Assembly (NCBI RefSeq): GCF_003425985.1
Contig: NZ_CP022985.1
Span: 3,952,001 to 4,016,000, forward strand
Length of the DNA: 64,000 nt
Direction of reading: 5' to 3'
Origin: Mariniflexile sp. TRM1-10
GTDB taxonomy: Bacteria > Bacteroidota > Bacteroidia > Flavobacteriales > Flavobacteriaceae
Shown here: piece after piece, positions 60,886 to 64,000 of the stretch
Position numbering within the stretch: the stretch's first letter is position 1
Layout: every line of letters begins with the position of its first letter
Position numbers and translations under genes: made by a program
Notes under the pieces: generated by a model
The model's database searches: none
What the model saw: the letters and a program-made list of their open reading frames with translations, nothing else
What the model was told of the DNA's origin: nothing

Positions 60886-61707
60886 TTAGTTACAGCAAAA
60901 ACAGTTTTTAGGTTTGTAATACCCGCGTCTGTGAATATAATCCAATGCTTTTATGCCAAACATTTCCAATTTGGAAAAGCCAAAATTACTAACACTTATA
61001 GATGTGTCTAAGGATTGTACATAATGCCACCATTTTGCAGGTACATGTAACACGTCACCTGGTTCCAATATGACGTGTAAAAATTTTACTTCTTTAAATT
61101 TTGGGAATTTTTCTGGTGTAAAGTTGTTTATATCGACTTTGCTTGCTCTTCCGCCATTGATGTATTTTGGGCTCGGATACATTTTTTTGTTATACTTGGG
61201 TGCCGCAATAATGAACATTTTTCTTCCTTTTATTTGCGAATACATGTTTTTGCCCGTATCGTTATGAAATCCAGAGATAGTGCCCGATGGCCCTATCCAA
61301 GCGGTGATGTCGTTAATTTGGGTGTGGTCTTCAAAAATAGAAAAATCAACGTCATTTTTTAGACTTGGAAAATAGTTAAAGATATCTAAGGTTGTTAAAT
61401 AATCTTTTATTTCCTCCTTATTGGTTTCGGCATCTATTAATTTTTTGATGAAGGATTTAAAAGACGATTTTTTATACCGGTTATCATCTTGAATAAAGTT
61501 TCCTTCCAATAAATCGACATCTTTATCTTCTTTGAGATTCAGGAAAAAATCGAGATCCCAATTTTTGGTTGCATTCCATTCTTTAGCAAGCCCTCTTATA
61601 ACAATAGGTTTTTTGTTGAAATATCTTTTTTTAAACGTACTGGAATCCAAAGTTGGAACTTCTTCAACAGGCGAGCTGAGGGCTATTATTTCGTTTAAAA
61701 TGTTCAT
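60886..61707 (-). CDS. Cupin-like/JmjC-type Fe(II)/2-oxoglutarate oxygenase
   Basis: A 273-residue protein of the cupin_8/FIH-JmjC group. The facial triad His148-x-Asp150 and His228 is visible in SGFHNDTGKN and EPGDVLHVPAKWWHYVQSL. FKKRYFNKKPIVIRGLAKEW at the N-terminus is the usual opening. Such enzymes hydroxylate protein side chains or small metabolites. The C-terminus ends in an unusual Cys cluster (residues 267-273, KNCFCCN). It lies upstream of the HTTM pair by 37 bases and is probably co-transcribed, suggesting a shared modification pathway. Confidence 0.8.
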   Translation of the reverse strand: MNILNEIIALSSPVEEVPTLDSSTFKKRYFNKKPIVIRGLAKEWNATKNWDLDFFLNLKEDKDVDLLEGNFIQDDNRYKKSSFKSFIKKLIDAETNKEEIKDYLTTLDIFNYFPSLKNDVDFSIFEDHTQINDITAWIGPSGTISGFHNDTGKNMYSQIKGRKMFIIAAPKYNKKMYPSPKYINGGRASKVDINNFTPEKFPKFKEVKFLHVILEPGDVLHVPAKWWHYVQSLDTSISVSNFGFSKLEMFGIKALDYIHRRGYYKPKNCFCCN

Positions 61708-61817
61708 TGTTGGCTGGTATTAAATTAAGAACGAATGAATTTATTGCTAAAAATTTTTAAAATATATTAAACTCGACAAGTCGTAATATAATTTAGATTA
61801 ATGATTTGTTTGTATGG

Positions 61818-61858
61818 AACTCATCTTGACTTTTTCGCTTTAATCAAAAAAATCAAGA
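61818..61858. repeat. Interspersed repeat at the 3' end of the GNAT-like gene
   Basis: TCTTGACTTTTTCGCTTTAA, then TCAAAA, matches 48233-48257. It overlaps the last codons/stop of the gene at 61853. Confidence 0.6.
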
Positions 61859-63022
61859 AGCGTCGTTTATGGAAAGCAGCTCACTATTTGACTTGCCAAC
61901 AATCGTTATATGGCCATTTAGCGTGCTTTTATATACTTTAATGTTATCTACATGTTCTTTGTGTTTGTACAAAAAATCAAAGACCTGCTTTTTTAAAAAA
62001 CCATCATTGCTGTTGTTGTAATCAATCTCAATTAGTTGGGTATAATCTATAGTTGGGTTTTCTGTTACATTGAAAATAGGCTCTAGATTTGTCGTACTCT
62101 TTTTTAAGTTAAAAGCCTTAACTTTTTTAACCCACGTATCTATGTTGTACTTTTTTAAAACGTTTTTTGCTTTAATGATTCCTATTTCTAAAAAAGCCAA
62201 TGATTGGGACTTGAGGTTTTCTTTATTATAGATAATATGATGATCAAAATGATAAATTAGGGTACACCATCTTCGTTTGTATTCTAAGTCTCCATAGGCC
62301 ATATCTAACATGTCGTAACCATTATTGATACTCCATTCCAACAGTTTAAAGAGGGATATATTGCCCAATGCAAACTTTGCATAATCAATGTTATAAGAAG
62401 GTATAGACACAAAGAATATATTATTGTAGTGGTGGTTTATACAAATATGTACTGGCACATTATTACTATATATCACAAAAAGGGAAGCGTCTTTATTGTT
62501 AATTAATTGGCGTGTGGTTTTTAAGTAGAAATCCCAATGGGTTAAAATATCATTTTTATCGTTTCTTTGATTAAATCGATTGACTAGCATAACATGTAAA
62601 GCACCCATGTAATACTGGTAGTCTTCTTCAGAAATATGACCATAATACATTTTGTAGGTTGCTGTAAAACAGGTTTCGAACCTATTTGTTAAACGCTTTA
62701 TGTTGGCTCTAAAACTTTTACTGTATTGGTTATTAAGAAACTCGTTTATTTCTTGGTTTTTGTTTAAAACAATCGCGTACCCATTGATTTTTTTTTGAGG
62801 TATTACTTTAACTATGTAGTTGGAAGATGTTAAAAATGAAGGCATTAAATAATTAGGAAATAATTTTATGGAAATAGGAGTGTTGATTTCGTTTGTGTCA
62901 TTTTCCATGGCACTGTAGACCAAGGTATTGTTAGGTTTAAAAGCTAAATTTTTATAGTGTTTTAAGACCTTGTGATGCTCGGTTAAAGTATTGTAGAAAT
63001 CTTTTTTAATTACTAATGTCAT
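61853..63022 (-). CDS. GNAT-like acyltransferase (acetyltransf_6/BioF2-like)
   Basis: A 389-residue soluble protein. The central ~170 residues carry the GNAT_6 pattern: NQYSKSFRANIKRLTNRF, YQYYMGALHVMLVNRFNQR, DASLFVIYSNNVPVHICINHHYNNIFFVSIPSYN and KLLEWSINNGYDMLDMAYGDLEYKRRW, the last block being the FemAB/CelD-like ending. The C-terminal ~120 residues are a variable tail. Enzymes of this group acylate amino sugars or peptides of surface polymers, but the substrate here is unknown. It overlaps its upstream paralogue by four bases (ATGA). Confidence 0.75.
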   Translation of the reverse strand: MTLVIKKDFYNTLTEHHKVLKHYKNLAFKPNNTLVYSAMENDTNEINTPISIKLFPNYLMPSFLTSSNYIVKVIPQKKINGYAIVLNKNQEINEFLNNQYSKSFRANIKRLTNRFETCFTATYKMYYGHISEEDYQYYMGALHVMLVNRFNQRNDKNDILTHWDFYLKTTRQLINNKDASLFVIYSNNVPVHICINHHYNNIFFVSIPSYNIDYAKFALGNISLFKLLEWSINNGYDMLDMAYGDLEYKRRWCTLIYHFDHHIIYNKENLKSQSLAFLEIGIIKAKNVLKKYNIDTWVKKVKAFNLKKSTTNLEPIFNVTENPTIDYTQLIEIDYNNSNDGFLKKQVFDFLYKHKEHVDNIKVYKSTLNGHITIVGKSNSELLSINDAS

Positions 63023-64000
63023 AGGTCAAATGTAACTTTTTTAACTTTCTTGGTTCCTTTTAAAATGTAATTATTTTCATTTATTAAAAAGACTTCTAAA
63101 TTGTCAATATGCTCTTGCTCCATATATAAAAAATCGTTTATGGGCTTTTTTATATTAAGGTGTGGGCTTTTATTAAAGTCTATTTTTGTAGCTTCCAGTT
63201 GGTTTATGCTCTCAGGATTAATGGGTTCTATTGTGTAATTAAAAAAAGGATTGGCAGAAGGCATTATTGTGTTTCCTAGCTTCTTTTTTATGTAAGTATA
63301 TGCTTTGTCTATTTTATAATGTTTAAGGGTGTTCTTAATTTTAATTTTTAAAATTTCTGAATGGGCTAAGATAAAGCCCAGAATTGATTTTTTCTTGTAT
63401 ATAAAATGGTATTCGTAGCTATATGTTAAATTACACCAAATTTGTTTGTATTCAAGGTCGCCATTTCCCATATCAAGCATGCTGTATTTATTTTCAAAAC
63501 ACCATTCCAAGAGCTTATAAACCATCGTATTTCCTAAACTGAACTTTGAAAAATTAATATCATAACAAAATATGTGTCCAATAAAAATATCTTTTATATG
63601 GTAGTTTATAGAGATGCCAATAATTTCATTATTTGCGTAGACTATAAATAAAGAGGCTGTTTTGTTTTTAATAGCTTCAAACGTTGTTTTTTCGTAGTGT
63701 TCCCATTTATCCAAAATTTCGGTACTGTCCTTTTTTTGCGCAAATCTACTTAAAAGCATTTCTTTTAATTTAGAAAGTGCCGTATCATATAATTCTTTAG
63801 AGATGTTGCCATAATATAATTTGTATTCTATGTTAAAACAGCTTTCTAAGCGTTTGATTCTTCTTAGGATAGGGCCTCTTGTTTTTGGTTTTAAGTGGTT
63901 TTGCAGGTATTCGTTTATGTTGCTGTATCCATTGGTTAAAACAGCGAAGCCATCTAAGTTTTTTTGAAGTGTTTTCTTTATGTTGTAGGAGCTCTTTAAT
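63019..64000 (-). CDS. GNAT-like acyltransferase paralogue, 5' end outside the window
   Basis: The frame remains open to the window edge, giving ~326 residues; an ATG at 63759 lies inside the domain and is not the start. Upstream of it one reads NLDGFAVLTNGYSNINEYLQNH and PILRRIKRLESCFNIEYKLYYGNISKELYD, which align with the neighbouring protein (INGYAIVLNKNQEINEFLNNQ; YKMYYGHISEEDY). The shared KLLEWCFENKYSMLDMGNGDLEYKQIW confirms a tandem duplication. Divergence is high, so the duplication is old and the two probably act on different substrates. Confidence 0.75.
   Translation of the reverse strand, partial: LKSSYNIKKTLQKNLDGFAVLTNGYSNINEYLQNHLKPKTRGPILRRIKRLESCFNIEYKLYYGNISKELYDTALSKLKEMLLSRFAQKKDSTEILDKWEHYEKTTFEAIKNKTASLFIVYANNEIIGISINYHIKDIFIGHIFCYDINFSKFSLGNTMVYKLLEWCFENKYSMLDMGNGDLEYKQIWCNLTYSYEYHFIYKKKSILGFILAHSEILKIKIKNTLKHYKIDKAYTYIKKKLGNTIMPSANPFFNYTIEPINPESINQLEATKIDFNKSPHLNIKKPINDFLYMEQEHIDNLEVFLINENNYILKGTKKVKKVTFDL

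Noticed and set aside
1..64000. tRNA, rRNA and known riboswitch genes
   Set aside because: I looked for the T-loop word GGTTCGAATCC/GGTTCAAATCC and for conserved rRNA or riboswitch cores on both strands by eye and found none; short or degenerate RNAs could be missed.

Overview
The window is a low-GC (roughly one third G+C) chromosomal segment from a member of the Flavobacteriaceae (Bacteroidota). This is supported by Bacteroidota-type promoters (TTG, then TAnnTTTG), absent or weak Shine-Dalgarno sites, an OmpA-like barrel protein, a carboxypeptidase-regulatory/TonB-like barrel, a type IX secretion (T9SS) sorting tail, and many lineage-typical small families (DUF4834, DUF3667, YfhO). I cannot name the genus. 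No tRNA, rRNA or CRISPR array was recognised.

Layout. 1-11.7 kb is mostly housekeeping: OmpA (cut at the window edge), a GH-like secreted protein, the translation factor EttA, a Nudix hydrolase, an arginase-family hydrolase, a Crp/Fnr regulator, fumarase and a 1-Cys peroxiredoxin. 11.7-13.7 kb is a repeat-rich gap broken by a complete IS110-family element whose ends, dinucleotide core and candidate bridge-RNA guides can be read directly. 13.7-17.4 kb holds a GlxA-type regulator divergent from a VOC/SRPBCC cluster with one decayed VOC gene and a foldback repeat. 17.4-25.8 kb carries an outer-membrane beta-barrel protein, an operon prfB-HAD-arsC (prfB with a programmed +1 frameshift), threonine aldolase, YbaB and an oligopeptidase B. 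25.8-30.9 kb looks like a sulfonolipid (capnine) locus: a cysteine-synthase-like enzyme, an alpha-oxoamine-synthase acyltransferase and a GNAT-like N-acyltransferase. 31-36.5 kb is an envelope glycan operon (DUF4834, YfhO, GT4, flippase).

36.5-44 kb is accessory: a truncated IS110 transposase, two related secreted repeat proteins (one with a long Asn/Arg-rich tail), DUF3667 and an internally duplicated T9SS cargo protein. 44-55.7 kb returns to housekeeping and regulation: UvrA, an ECF sigma factor with a 48-residue downstream peptide, an endonuclease III lacking its Fe-S cysteines, Bcp, an MBL-fold hydrolase, an XRE repressor facing an M14 carboxypeptidase across paired palindromes, and an Lrp regulator. 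55.8-64 kb is an envelope or metabolite-modification region: MBOAT plus SGNH paralogues, then a minus-strand operon of two GNAT-like proteins, a JmjC/cupin protein with a Cys-rich tail, a membrane companion, an HTTM-like protein and an SGNH protein.

The most interesting signal is the IS110 element. Removing it rebuilds one copy of an interspersed palindromic repeat found intact elsewhere in the window, and its 226-bp non-coding leader contains 7- and 8-nt matches to exactly the target half-site plus core and the element end plus core. This resembles the way IS621 targets REP elements through a bridge RNA. Intergenic repeats of several families are dense and explain most of the otherwise empty stretches.
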